From Cyclaneusma minus (taxonomy: Eukaryota > Ascomycota > Leotiomycetes > Marthamycetales > Marthamycetaceae), in assembly GCA_037179335.1 (NCBI GenBank), contig JAKZHN010000051.1:1-64000 (forward strand): DNA of 64,000 nt, read 5' to 3'. Positions within the stretch are counted from its first letter, which is position 1. Each line of letters opens with the position of its first letter. This document shows positions 26,201 to 34,900 of this stretch, piece after piece. The notes beneath the pieces were generated by a model. It saw only the letters and a list, made by a program, of their open reading frames with translations. It searched no databases and was not told the DNA's origin. The position numbers and the translations under genes were made by a program.

Positions 26201-29143
26201 CAAGTAGTCTCGCTCTTCCACAAGCTTCACATTGGCCTTCTCGTGCTCATTCTCGTGGAGAGTTTGCTGCCACACTAGCAAGGTATCAAACAGCGCTATG
26301 CCAGGTGGAATACCTGCCGACTTCTTAATGTCCCGAAGTGGAAGGTAAAGATGCTCCAGATGTTTCCTGTTCGTGGAATTGACTTGTTGCAGAAGTTCCT
26401 CAGCAGTATTGACAACCGACAAGTCTGTTCGAATCGGCAGAGTGGAAAAGCAGGGACCAACAATATCCTCAATTCCAGTTACGGAAACCGTCCTGCCAGA
26501 AAACACAGTACCAAAACAAATGTCCTGATTGCCAGTGTATGACTTCATGATCATGCCAAGGGCAGCCTGGAAGAAGCTTTGTGGACTCACTCCCAGACTG
26601 CGAGCAGCAGATTCGAGAGCTGCTGTGGGGATATCTGTCTTGAAGGGTCCAAACACCTCAAGACCAGGCTCAACAACCCAACTGGCAAAATTTGGCAGAG
26701 TCTGAGGTTTAAAGTTTGCAAGATGATCTCTCCAGTAGTCTTTGGAAGACCAGATGGAATCGGAAGAGGACATGCGAACATACTCTCGAACAACGTTCTG
26801 GAAAGGAGGTCGGATGGCCAAATCACTCGAAGACAGGATCGAATCGAGATCATCGATCATCAGCTCAAGGGACCAGGCATCATAAAGAGCATGGTGAATG
26901 CATATCTCGATACGGCAATGTCCATCGTTATCCCTAACGACGGCTTGGAAAGGGCGCTCGATCGATAGAGCATCAAGGACATCATCTGACAAGCCACTGT
27001 TGCAGATCTGGATCTGATTGCTAGAGAGCGTCTTCCATACAATCTGAGAATAGGCAGACCCAGCATCGAGGCTCTCCATGAATCCAGTGCGTAGTATGGG
27101 ATTGTGCTCAGCCAATGCTGATATCGCCGAACAAGCTTCTTCCGCGCTCGTGACTTTCGGCAGGTCCAAGACCACCACATTTTGGTACGATCTCGGGTTG
27201 GAAGCGGTCTCCGAGAGCATAGCCGCTTGAAGTGGTGTGCAAGGCATCACCGACTCAACCAACTCTTCGTCAACGCTGCCGCTCAGCTTGGGCACAGGAA
27301 GATCCGTTGGAATATCTTGTTTGCTGGAATCTTGAGCCGAGTCCGACGTCTTGACCTCGTCGCATTTCTGCGCCAAGGTCTCCACGGTTTCAGCGGCCAG
27401 AACTTCTATCGGAGATACATTGAAGCCGGAAGATCGGAGCATGGAAGCTACCCTGATCGCTTTCAGAGAATCAACTCCTGCCGAAGCAAGTCGAGATGTG
27501 CGCCCAACTCTGACACCCAATAACTCCAACAAAAAGTTGGCGATTGTCTTTTCCGTAGGTGTCCGGGTGTCATCTTCGAATGCAGATTCTGCTTGTTCCT
27601 TGTATTGGGCTTCCAACTCTCTCTTGTTGATCTTCCCAGAAGGCAAGTAGGGAAAGCTCTCGTGGATGACTATTTCCGTTGGGAGCATGAACTTGGGCAG
27701 CCACTTTTGGCACGTTTCCATGATTTCGTCAGAAGTCGTGTCTAGAGATTGGGGAACGACAAAGACAATGAGAGCACCCTGAATAACACTCGCATGGGCG
27801 ACCTTGATGCCAGGATGTTTGTAGACAGCCCCTTCGATCTCACCGAGCTCTACACGCTGCCCTCGAAGCTTGACTTGTCCAGCGCTCATTCGGCCGAGAA
27901 TCTCGATGGTACCGTCTGGAAGCATCCGAGCCTTGTCACCGGTTCGATAGACTTTTTCTCCGTTGAACTGTACAAAGGCCTTTCGGTTTTGCTCTTCTCG
28001 GTTCAGATAGCCCTCGGCCAATTGAGTGCCTCCGAGAACAAGCTCTCCCAGCTCCCCCATCGGTAGAAGCTTGATGTCCACGTCTTCGCCTTGTGCTTCA
28101 GCTGCAACGAAAGTCGACACGGTGTCGAATGGAATTCCAATGTTCCCCACAGGAGCATCTGCCTTCATCTTAGGGTACACTGTGCAGTGAATAGCAGCCT
28201 CAGTCGGACCATACATTCCGTACAGAATACCCTCGCGGTCATCAGAATCACCAAATTCATCAACAACCGGTCTCGTCAACATCTCGCCGATGGTCAAAAG
28301 CAATTTGAGCCCTGGCACGTGACTTCGACGTTGGAGAAGCGAGCTAGCCACACTGGGTGTCAATTCGGCGCCGTCGACTTCGAGCTTATTCATCGATCCA
28401 GCCAAATCGTTGAGCATCAAAGTGCGATCACAACCGCAAATGGTGGCTTTTCGGAAAAGTGGAAAGAAGATCTCGAACACGGAGACATCGAAGGATGGTG
28501 CAGCGAACTGGAAAAATCGTCTGAAAGTGGGAATGTGTCTGTCGTGGGCCAGGAGGGATTGGGTCACGGCCAGATGGCTCACACCAACTCCTTTTGGAGT
28601 TCCAGTCGAGCCGCTGGTGTACATGATGTAGGCCAGATCTTGGGGCCGAGGCTCCGGGAAAGACGAGTCTGAGAGTTCATTCTCATCCAGAGAAGAGGAA
28701 GCTGGAAACTGGTCGACCAGGATGACTGATGGCCCGTTTTCCCAAGTCACCTTGTCCTTAAATTCAGAAGTGGTGATGATGGCGTTTGCAGACACATCTT
28801 GAGTAATGAACTTGATGCGTTCCGAGGGAGCATCCAGGTTGATGGGACAGAAAGCAGCCCCAGCCTGCAATATGCCCAACTGGGATATGTAAAGAGCCGG
28901 AGACTGAGGAACAAGGACGGGAATAGGTTGACGGGAGTCTCCTATGGATCTCTGAATAGTCTTCGCCAAGCTAGCAGCATGGCTTCTCAGCTGTTCATAG
29001 CTGTAGCGTCTGATATCACCATCGGCACCAAGAAACTCGAGGGCACTCTCGGCAGACTTTTGCAGGTCAACAAGCTTGGTCAGGACTTGAGGACCCGGTA
29101 ACAGCCTCGCCGGGTGGTTGAGGATTGACAGTTTTGACTCCAT
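14252..29143 (-). CDS. sidC: Ferrichrome-type siderophore nonribosomal peptide synthetase
   Basis: One intronless frame of 4,963 codons. Domain order from key motifs: A1 (TSGSTGTPKG, about residue 174), T1 (GVDSLKA, 558), C1 (HHALYDA, 753), A2 (1223), T2 (GVDSISA, 1623), C2 (HHALYDG, 1844), T3 (GLDSISA, 2243), C3 (2452), A3 (TSGTTGTPKG, 2926), T4 (GIDSITI, 3319), C4 (3533), T5 (3878), C5 (4088), T6 (4438), C6 (4633). Three adenylation, six carrier and six condensation domains with two trailing T-C pairs is the layout of SidC/NPS2 synthetases. These use few A domains repeatedly to build a cyclic hexapeptide with three N5-acyl-N5-hydroxyornithines. The last C domain probably cyclises the product. 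No trans-acting acyltransferase is nearby. It diverges from the ABC transporter, and a hydroxylase of the same pathway lies 11 kb upstream of its start. Confidence 0.93.
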   Translation of the reverse strand: MESKLSILNHPARLLPGPQVLTKLVDLQKSAESALEFLGADGDIRRYSYEQLRSHAASLAKTIQRSIGDSRQPIPVLVPQSPALYISQLGILQAGAAFCPINLDAPSERIKFITQDVSANAIITTSEFKDKVTWENGPSVILVDQFPASSSLDENELSDSSFPEPRPQDLAYIMYTSGSTGTPKGVGVSHLAVTQSLLAHDRHIPTFRRFFQFAAPSFDVSVFEIFFPLFRKATICGCDRTLMLNDLAGSMNKLEVDGAELTPSVASSLLQRRSHVPGLKLLLTIGEMLTRPVVDEFGDSDDREGILYGMYGPTEAAIHCTVYPKMKADAPVGNIGIPFDTVSTFVAAEAQGEDVDIKLLPMGELGELVLGGTQLAEGYLNREEQNRKAFVQFNGEKVYRTGDKARMLPDGTIEILGRMSAGQVKLRGQRVELGEIEGAVYKHPGIKVAHASVIQGALIVFVVPQSLDTTSDEIMETCQKWLPKFMLPTEIVIHESFPYLPSGKINKRELEAQYKEQAESAFEDDTRTPTEKTIANFLLELLGVRVGRTSRLASAGVDSLKAIRVASMLRSSGFNVSPIEVLAAETVETLAQKCDEVKTSDSAQDSSKQDIPTDLPVPKLSGSVDEELVESVMPCTPLQAAMLSETASNPRSYQNVVVLDLPKVTSAEEACSAISALAEHNPILRTGFMESLDAGSAYSQIVWKTLSSNQIQICNSGLSDDVLDALSIERPFQAVVRDNDGHCRIEICIHHALYDAWSLELMIDDLDSILSSSDLAIRPPFQNVVREYVRMSSSDSIWSSKDYWRDHLANFKPQTLPNFASWVVEPGLEVFGPFKTDIPTAALESAARSLGVSPQSFFQAALGMIMKSYTGNQDICFGTVFSGRTVSVTGIEDIVGPCFSTLPIRTDLSVVNTAEELLQQVNSTNRKHLEHLYLPLRDIKKSAGIPPGIALFDTLLVWQQTLHENEHEKANVKLVEERDYLEFNLTLEITPASDVVRFKVTYQRSMLPLAQIGNICEQLQVLVQSFLSTTSAALPSIESSLAKPGVLSVLNPEPQLPTMIGLATPVEKIAAEDPERPAINFARSIDETTADIDCVTYQQLNSRANQLANYLIANGTQADDLVCIIMDKSASLYISILAAIKAGAGYLPLIPETPSERVSYIISQAQPRMILTQSSLWQNLDSLSEIKTVSVDELDTTELSTENVVSDARPEHVAYNTYTSGSTGTPKGILVTRENIEANLADLQDLYQSDHTTRLLQSCSQAFDVSVFEILYTWRVGGCLCATSKDILFRDIEHTIRMLDVTHLSMTPTVAALVNPDNVPKVEFLVTCGEMLNQKVFNNWAGRGLWNGYGPSETTNILTVQKQSRNSFTSCIGYLFNNSSAFVAVPGTGDDMSLVLRGGVGEFCFGGYQIFRGYLDTKQNEGKLFDHPKYGKIYRSGDIGRFLPDGSLSIVGRIDDQIKIRGQRVELGEINSVLLRHPEVQDAATLVVKENNGNGEQLVAFWTKNKGQAKEFSCLSPDREVIEQLYERLVSALPEYMIPSSLVLVSHIPLTIQGKFDKRTLLAAYADLDIEYLSQSSAMSKESASSHSWTDLEMQIREEMALALDLPLESIKPDSSFFALGVDSISAISVSRKLREALQRNVEISDLLKHPSVVRLAETLSKRASSTEMKPVAQKTVEAFGFDEDFLKSTRDAFQAHEKTIKQIMPCTPLQEAMLSARDGASDSAYSNRQLLKVNGDLSRLTWCWEQMVQRHDILRTCFMRTDSPKHPYAQVILETSAPRIVRLDLKSPAVRLSSRTGAMIDENAEAEKKLMNTPPLDSFDTPYSLFVSESSDPALLLISMHHALYDGLAMSILFHEIEVLYRGDSLEQTPTPFAPFILHLQSSSAESDEFFDRMMRGFEPRPLQVAKREMPIIDMSASATSLLSAHSEGGTRPSSYYDTVSPDSASETIEQEFSLASTFEPIDRQKASPGTTLLKRVCSLPLTWFNEAVKTNNTSLLAVCQSVWASLLADLTESPDVCFGNVVSGRSLPIPGLDTLVAPCFNTIPLRLKDLHKLSFLEGFRNFHSLNTDSIPFQLTPIRRIQARCKTDAARLFDTLLLMQQSSTELDESLWNVIEETGSMDLPIVIEIIPRPENDTLELILHLHDSAMAHSQASALIRAFNTLLQEALENPRKPLVPFTSKARVASQSSEQKDAQSSGANGEGSEEGPNAALEAEIRAIIADFTDTPEEKIRRNTSIYRLGLDSISAVQVASRLRRQGHDVLASDVLQHPSIAQLASHLASQASSNEPEEADYDFAEFDDEFRGIVSERLEVSAEKLQAVRPCTPVQAGMIAQTLHSDGKEYINSMWLELLPGTSLDQLRGAWEAVVEKYEMLRTVFVGVEDSKYPFVMATFERMALPWYDEEAEAVAEDDDTNASVETNDVALRLAREPWRLHVESEGEKKVVRFTAHHALYDAHSIELIYADVARVCHSMELAPSAPVNNLLGAILNASHRDLEDQEKFWRSDDNRIFANKFPELTPLVVSSLKDYVKSHTSSVSLSELERLCREQNVTMQTAGQAAWGRLLSAYTGETVVTFGVTLSGRSATHDADDIAMPSIVTLPLRSEVKGSNAELLAKTQNSSLWLLQHQFTPLTLIQRWAGFAKGEMFDTLFAYQKPSKAREEVTYPWKVVNEEASVDYAVSIELQPTDSDELVFVLTTKESLIPQDHAELVLKQLDHLLKDLLQNPDAACSDVPRSDYVGEQAILSITPAKEPVIPAPVQLLHQFVERSARMYPDKAAFEFATHIEPGNTVKKTWSFKELDEEGNRVAHLLREKHAIPARSLIGICFDKCPEASFAIIGILKAGCAYVALDPTAPADRLSFIAKDSKAEIVLSAGKPASMLKKIGLDIIALDDAGILDGISTSPLSDLEISPEDTSYCLYTSGTTGTPKGCEITHENAVQAMLAFQRLFAGHWTEESRWLQFASFHFDVSVLEQFWSWGVGICVASAPRDLIFEDIPTCINELGITHIDLTPSLARLLHPDDVPSLCKGVFITGGEALRQEILDVWGEKSCIYNGYGPTEATIGVTMYPRVPINGKPANIGPAFDNVGSYVLQPETDKPVLRGAVGELCVSGKLVGKGYLNRPELTAERFPILSGFEERVYRTGDLVRLCHDNSILFLGRADDQVKLRGQRLELGEINEAIKKHVAGLDQVVTLVHKHKNQVQEQLVTFFIPKQNDEEKDLVSEIRNACKAKLATYMVPTHYVKLEKIPLSANNKADKKQLAAIFDGMDIGGNGPSVAEERVPRSPAAQKALGFLAKTLDMDAASLQGNETIFELGIDSITIIGFARKLQNEGYAVKTITVMQHFVIDDLIETMLASEDGAGTQQDGVVAAQRKIAAFEHRHIVPVAKELGLERPEIESLAPCTAVQEGMVYEFLQSDEPLYFNVFEFALNDDIDIAKLQDAWRKVAEKLQVLRTSFVLTDDGCAQAIVKERVLPWIKIEAALEQDFEDLRNHRSKFYANVEKGVALATPWKVAVIKGPRESVLQLAIFHALYDGSSLPMILERVREEYVGVDDIEYGPAFHEALAHGPLGAAAGAEEFWKQYLNDWECRQLAVGESNDAVPDVVVSRTVPDVAALESLKQSLGVTHQSILQAAWALALQSLLSSNMTFGMVVSGRSIDLEDSEKVVGPLFNTIPFHVQVGSDGTCKELVQQCHSANTKLLQYQHTPLKDIQKWCGANAARPLFDTLFVFQAVAADEQGAQLWTQLDVGHQQADYPLAFEAQLNGKKNIELTIVGQGSVIDESLATQLLQEVEKNLTALQNIDAQVPTSNPALGATRKLQTQLQPVSAKSRSNMNLGGASDDKFTWTPEALTIKTELAALAKTDNINERSSIFELGLDSIEVIRLVSKLKKHGINIPVSAIIKSQTIEKMMSHISKPKSETKTTAVVQIDEVGKKLRQHLESVGKLSADVETVLPATPLQEGMVAEMLNSGFARYFNHQVLEVEKSVDLSHLQNAWAEVVRSSPVLRATFVGIDDVDLPFTFAQVIRQTSDQSWETKKLTDDEDFDVATADLTQKAVENAKDGHLLTLASIEQRGKKYIVLSIAHALYDGHSLRALHEDVWRAYNGQFEPRPDFKATLEDVFASNGKEAVDFWRSSLSGVQKSTFPQKPDSDARATVAVHRHERPSNTSLPALQEFCRSQGISLQTLGHTTWSLVLAHYLHQLDVVFGAVLSCRDTDEANEVMFPLMNTVAVRSVLHGSVADMLKYMQDVGSSIRQFQHFPLRQAQALAGASSTESGEGGLFDTLFIYQGAATGSAEKREALYGSVGGVAEVEFPVCVEMEVVGEELVWRTACKSSVGDDKETRELLDILDKVLARIVEQPKAQTIASKENGISICGLESFEQTSKKTALSEQVQPAGGGSFAWSETGKTIRKVLSEVSKIGEKEITPDQTIYHLGLDSISVIKVSSLLKREGLRLQVSTILAHNSIRAMEAALTASVSAESTPVTSDNAEVALTRSLEGIDVESVLESADVSADNAESILPATAGQHYLYSTWIASMGEVFFPEFKYRIKGEIDPRTLTDAWAILIQQNSILRTLFVPTGDKDMPPVQVVLKECTNPIAWSEDDDSSSRSQNPLLRLMIVNGTFRLKIHHALYDAISLPVLLSRLQELYNDHQSPATCETNFQGFITQSLATTHTPTALKSRKQFWRQYFSGISFPAKSTGGARQSSKRIDVFRPSLSIPDIKATAKHWGVTTDALLLASFAKTYHSLPTTRTASTPQGDAIVIGLYLSDRSAVGVSSFPTLNFLPLVVRSVARRSAEELAVQIQADLKELTQEGVVGTSLAEIAEWTRVERVDCWVNILKTAESESESEQKAGTEDRVLVLEDCEMGLMRKREEVVVLGYEAGLPEMGSAEKARFKVCYETENDMGDENRLTMHKQPGLDVEMRLGDEGGLDVGLFASTSVCSIEGAREIVKGLVTRLSVL

Positions 29144-31972
29144 TGTGAATTATGTCTCTGGACTAGTTGCCCATAACAAACGCCAGCCGGCTCAATTAAT
29201 ATCTGCATTGTCGTGTCAGCTGATGCAAACACAAACAGAGCCAGTTCATTCTGAATCATCCAAATCAACACATACGCGAGGCTATACAAACGCCGCAAGT
29301 CCGGGGTATATCTGGCGAGGCGAAGGTTCTGCTGTCAAGGCGGATGGAGTGACAACTGCATGTGCATGCAGGTGCTAGGTACTATGTAGTGTAGATCCTG
29401 CCTGGTGGTTAGGGGTGGCCTTTGGGATCCTCTTCAACGCAAATGAACCAGACGGCAGCAATAGAGAAGACAGAGGCGTGCGTGCCCAAAAAAGTCATTG
29501 CTGGTCGTTGTATGAGCTTCGCAGGGGACGTATAGCAACTCTTGGCCCCGTCGTAGCTTCGCACGGTGTAATATCTCGGGGTTAGCACGACTTGCTCGGC
29601 CTTTACACACGGCTGCGAGGCTGACCCAAGCTGTCGTATGCTTGATGAAAAGCTTGACTCTGTGTTGACAGCACCGCCTCTTAGTTCGGCGCCGGGTGAC
29701 TGGGAAGCGTTTGCACTGGCCGCTGGCTACTTTCCGAAGAATGGTCCGAAGATTCAGGATCATCATACAAAGAATGGGGACACCATAATGGACGGATGCT
29801 GCCGCGGTGCGACGGTGGGTATAATGCTTCGAAGTGCTTGGAAAGGCTTGGTGATGCTTGGCTTGGGAAGCGGAGTGCCTGCCAGAAATGGCCGTTTCGC
29901 GATTGTGCTAAGATTCAAAACTGCCCTTGCGCTTCAAGTCTTCTCCACCACCGCAGCTGTGACGTAATATCGAATAATATCGACTAATATCATAAAACTC
30001 GAAATAAACTCCGATGAAGGCGTCCGGCAGTTGTCTAGGATTTAGCTTTTGGGTGACATTAATTAGACATTTCCATGTCACAGCGGTGCGATGGATGGTG
30101 TTATCCGGCGCCAAAAGTCATGACGCGTTGGCTTATTTGGAAGAGATCCGCCCGATTTGAGTAGGAAATAAGCCAGCAGTTAGGGGCACAACATAAACGG
30201 CAAACATCGGTGGGAAAATAATTTTTGGCTATGTTGGTATAGATGCGCCAAAGGACGGGCGAGGCTGAGTGGCTGTCAAGCTTCTAAGTCGATAAAATTT
30301 GGTGCCGTTGAAAGCAGTTCAGTGCTGAGAAGGCGATAGTATCTCCTCGGGCAATCGGCAGGCAAGACGAGGACCCCTTCAACGCCCTAAGCGCTCTCTG
30401 AAAAAAGATCAGGGGCATCCCAGTCTGATCTTTTCGATAAAATTGAGGCCCCACTGTCACATGACAGGATCTACAATCTGATAAAATAATGCTGGCGACG
30501 AAAGGCCATGCGTCGCGGGGATCTCCACTGCCCGAGTCCCGCACATCGTCAAACTCTCCAAATTTCCAAAATCTCTGCCCGGCCGACTCTTGGCCACGTC
30601 TCAGCGAAAATCCGTGCATCTCATCATTCCTCTCACACCGATACCCTGATCGTCCAGTCGCCCTCGATTCATGTGTGGCAGCGCTGTCACGCATCAGCCA
30701 AGCTCCCGCTGCAACCCACACGTCCGACTTCCAGCAAATGCCTCGGCCGGTGCGAGACGAGTGATGAGGATCCATGGCACTCCTCGAGTTCGCCTTTCCC
30801 TGCGCCTTACCGAACGTTCTTGGTGTCTTCCAGGCCTGGACCATGGCCATCTCCGCGGCAGCATTTGGAATTGGGACCGGTCTGGGGCTCAGCGCTCCTT
30901 TGGCATCACCTCCGGACGCTTCACAGCTCGACAGTATGATGCCTTTGAGGAACAATACACTTTCGGTGCCGCCGAGCCAGCGGTGACCGCGTTTTCGGCC
31001 TCAGCGTTCCAGTTGCCATGGAAGCTTCACCAACCCAAAAGTCAAGACGAGATCTTCCTGGCCCAGCAGAACATAGGGGTGTGCCATCGCGCGGCCACAT
31101 TGACCCAGACGTAGTCTAGTGGCCGACGAAGGCGAACCTTGAAACTCCATTTCTGGCTGATTTATCTTACATCCAGTTAGCCTTGACTCCAATGCCACAA
31201 CAGCGCTCCACCTACGACATCCGGTAAGGACGCTCTTCCCTAGAGTTTCCACTCTGCTGTCTTTTTGGTCCCCGCTCCTCCTCCATATGCCATAACATGA
31301 GGAACATGGCGTCGGTTCATTTGCCGCGTAACGGCCTACCATCGCTGGCCATCCATGAATTATTTCTTTTCCGCTACGTAACAGCTTGCGATTTGCCTAT
31401 TATTTGCCCCTTTGGAGCCCCAGTCCCCGTGCTTGGCCCTTTCACTCAACCTTTGAATTGAGGACTTTGAGGATTTGGCACCTCGAAATTCTTCGGGAGA
31501 GACCCTGTCTGCAGAACCTGATCCCTTCGACATTTCTTGCTGCACCCGGTACTCTATTCTTGACGCTGCCGATCCCATGGCTTATTTCTGATCCCTTCTC
31601 GACTCCGATGCAGGACGAGGCCCACCCCGTATGTACATGCATGTATTCTCAGCCTGCCTGCTAAAAGATCCAATCATACATCACGGCCTCTTGCTTTTAC
31701 ACAGTCAGATGCCTCGTTTTTGATCGTGCAGACTGCAGAGAGCCACACGAGTCGCTTCCCCTCGCTCGCCTTAGTTGCCCTTGTCGTGGACGACTCGGAT
31801 CCAATATCCTGTCTTCAGCCTTTCCACTCCCTGGCATCAGCCTTGACAATCACTTCCACTGTTGTCACGAACCCCGGATTTTGTGCTACGGCCACTCGTT
31901 GACGTTGACCTCTGGTCGAATCTCTTCTCGAGCGCAACTTCTTGGAAGATGCTGCGGTAGCAGGAAACAAAC
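29144..31972. other. Divergent promoter region between the NRPS and ABC transporter genes
   Basis: A 2.8-kb stretch separating two divergently transcribed genes. It holds one exact ATCTGATAA (30476-30484). Open frames on both strands between 30284 and 31114 overlap each other, have no domain signature and are probably not genes. Such long spacing is unusual in a fungus and may carry regulatory sites or an unseen non-coding transcript. Confidence 0.6.
30476..30484 (+). promoter_or_regulatory. Putative SreA-type GATA site (ATCTGATAA)
   Basis: Exact match to ATCWGATAA, the binding consensus known for the iron-responsive GATA repressors SreA, SRE and Urbs1. It lies 1.3 kb upstream of the NRPS start and 1.5 kb upstream of the ABC transporter start, so it could serve either gene. 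Confidence 0.55.
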
Positions 31973-34900
31973 ATGGCCGTCTCTTCCCTCACCAAGCGTT
32001 TCAATGGACTCTTCAAACGAAATCCTGAAGGAGCTTCCTACATCGCCCTCTTTCGTCCAATCAACGACCTTCACTCTCGTTTCATCCTAGTATGCGCAAT
32101 CTTTTGCGCAATCGCTGCTGGCATCCCTCTACCTATCATCGGTGTCATCTTCTCCAAAATCATCAACTCTTTTCCGCCAACCGAAAATGAACTTACAAAG
32201 ACATTATCTGAATTGGTCGGAGTAGGTATGTCGTCTGGTCATCAACAGTCATGTGAACTTGGTACTGACCGGTTTCAGCTTGCGCATATTTCCTCGTCAC
32301 TTGGGGATGGACTACATGCTGGGGAATTATTGGAGAGCGCGTATCCCGTGGCCTTCGGACGGAGTTTTTAGACAGAGCTCTTGGGCTGGATCAGACCTAC
32401 TATGAGACCGCCTGCCCGGATGTGTGACGCCCCTGCCCTTAACAGCCATGACTTGACTGACGTCAACTAGATCACGGCTTGCCTTACCACTGATGCCCAG
32501 AATGTTCAGTCAGGGACTTCGGAGAAGATTGGACTCTTCATCGTTTCCATCAGTTATTTTGTGGCAGCTTTTACCGTTGGCTTCATCCTCAATGCAAAGC
32601 TCACGGGTATTCTCTTCGCTGGTGTCATCCCAACGATGGCCATTGTCATCTACACCGGCACGACTATCCTCAATCGTTTCGCCAAAGCGGTCGCGGGCCA
32701 TACGACAACGGCGGCGGCTGTAGCGGAGGGCGCTATCAAGGCTGTCCAAGCTGTCCAGGCTTTTGGAGCTGCCGAAGCTCTTACCGCCGAACACTCACGT
32801 CATCTCAAGCTTGCCATGACAAATGGAATCAAGAAGTCTCTCACTGCCGCTGTATTACTTGGAAGCATATATTTTGTTGCGTAAGGATTGGAACTCGTGG
32901 CCGGGTGGAAATACACAGTGCTGACGTTGTGTAGGTTCTCCGCAAATGCGCTCGCATTCTGGGAAGGTTCCAGACTCATAGGAGATAATCCAGGCTCAGG
33001 TGCGGCAGGAACCATTTACGCGATTGTGTTCCTGATCTTGGACGCATCTTTCGTCATCGGTCAATGCGGTCCGTTTATTCAAATCTTTGCTGGTGCCGCC
33101 ACTGCTGGAAAGAGGATTCTCGACGTTATCGACCATCCTATCACCGACATCGATGTTTATTCGAAAGCTGGTGTTGTGGCGGACGGGAAAACTCTTGACA
33201 ACGATATTGAATTCAAGGACATCACCTTTAGCTACCCCGCCAGACCCGACAAGACGATCTTGGAAAAGTTGAACCTTAAACTCGAGGCTGGGACCACCAT
33301 TGGCATTGTTGGTGCTTCGGGTTCTGGAAAATCGACAATTGCTGCGCTTCTCATGAGGCTCTACGATCCAGCATCTGGGAGTATCAATGTGGCAAACCAA
33401 GAGATCTCGAAGTTCAACCTGGCCAGTCTGCGACGTCAAATTTCTCTGGTGGACCAGCAACCAGCTTTGTTTTCAGGGACGATTTTGACGAATATTCGCC
33501 AGGGCTTAACCGAGACGGGCCTGACAGACGAGGATATCAGAGAGAGGTGCACTCAAGCTGCCAGAGACGCTGATGCCTGGTCATTCATTCAGGCTCTGCC
33601 GAAAGGTCTGGATACACAAGTTGGCGAACCTTCAGGCACAAAGCTTTCGGGGGGACAACGACAACGCATTTGTTTGGCACGTGCCTTGGTCAGGAATCCC
33701 TCGCTTTTGGTCCTGGACGAGGCAACCAGCGCTTTGGACACCATCAGTGAAGCCCTTATCCTCCAAGCCCTGAGAAAAGCTCGGTCTTCAAGCAGACGGA
33801 TTACTGTTGCAATTGCCCATCGCCTCAATACCGTTCGAGATGCCGATAAGATTATTGTCATGGGGGATGGCAAGCTTCTCGAGGAGGGATCTCATGAAGA
33901 GCTGATGAAGAAGGACGGCGCCTATGCTAAACTTGTTGCAGCCCAGCAGCTGGAAAGCCCTGCCACACCAGAGTCCGAGGTCTGCGCAGATTCATCGGAT
34001 GATGATGAGCTGAACAATTTGGAGGAAAAGGTGCTGACCAGAACGAAATCGGCAAAGTCGGTCAAACTAGAGGCGAAACCAGATGAGATCCCAATGACTT
34101 CGATGGGCGCTGTCAGACGCTGCATCCACTTGAGTCGAAAGCATTGGCCGTACACTTTGCTGGCTCTTGCAGGTTCAGCGATGACTGGAAGTCTGATTAT
34201 TGGAGAGTCACTCATCTTCGGTCACCTGGTCAACATTCTCAACGCCAGCACCCCAAGTTACTCGGACGTCAAGTTTTACTCTTTGATGTTCTTTGTAATC
34301 GCATTGATTGCCATAACTGCCTACACCGTGAGCGGAACGTTCTTCGGCGTTGTTTCAGAAAACCTGATTGTTCGCACTCGAGAGATATCGCTTGAGACTA
34401 TTCTCAAGCAAGACGTGGAATGGTTTATGAAACCAGGACATTCCCCGGCTGCTCTGATGTCTGTCTTGAGTTCCGACTCGACCAACATTAGCGGACTTTC
34501 AGGGGTAATTTTGGGTACCATCGTATCTGGACTTGTCTCTGTATGTGGAGGAGCCATTTTGGCTCACATTGTCGCGTGGAAGATTGCCATCGTTCTTTTT
34601 GCGACTGCTCCTATCGTTGTACTTGCTGGCTTTTTCCGTCTTCGCGTACTATCGCAGGTCGAAGAGAGGAACCAAAAGGCATACACAGAGGCCGCAGCCA
34701 TTGCAATTGAAGCTTGCAATGCCATGCGCACTGTGACAGTCTTGGGTGCTGAAAAGAGTGTTTCGGGGCGATTCAAAGAGGCCATCGACTCCCAATACAA
34801 GCGCAACGCGAAACCTGCGGCAATGAGCAATTTGCTGTTCTCTTTTGCTCTGTCGATCACGTATGTTCCCCCCTAGTATGCCTCCGTCACTCTTGCTAAC

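Noticed and set aside
14588..29101. Many open frames of 60-290 codons opposite the NRPS
   Set aside because: They are antisense shadows of a GC-balanced coding region and carry no signatures.
30284..31114. Overlapping open frames of 90-220 codons on both strands between the NRPS and ABC genes
   Set aside because: Mutually overlapping, with no motifs and low-complexity composition; none is extended by plausible introns.
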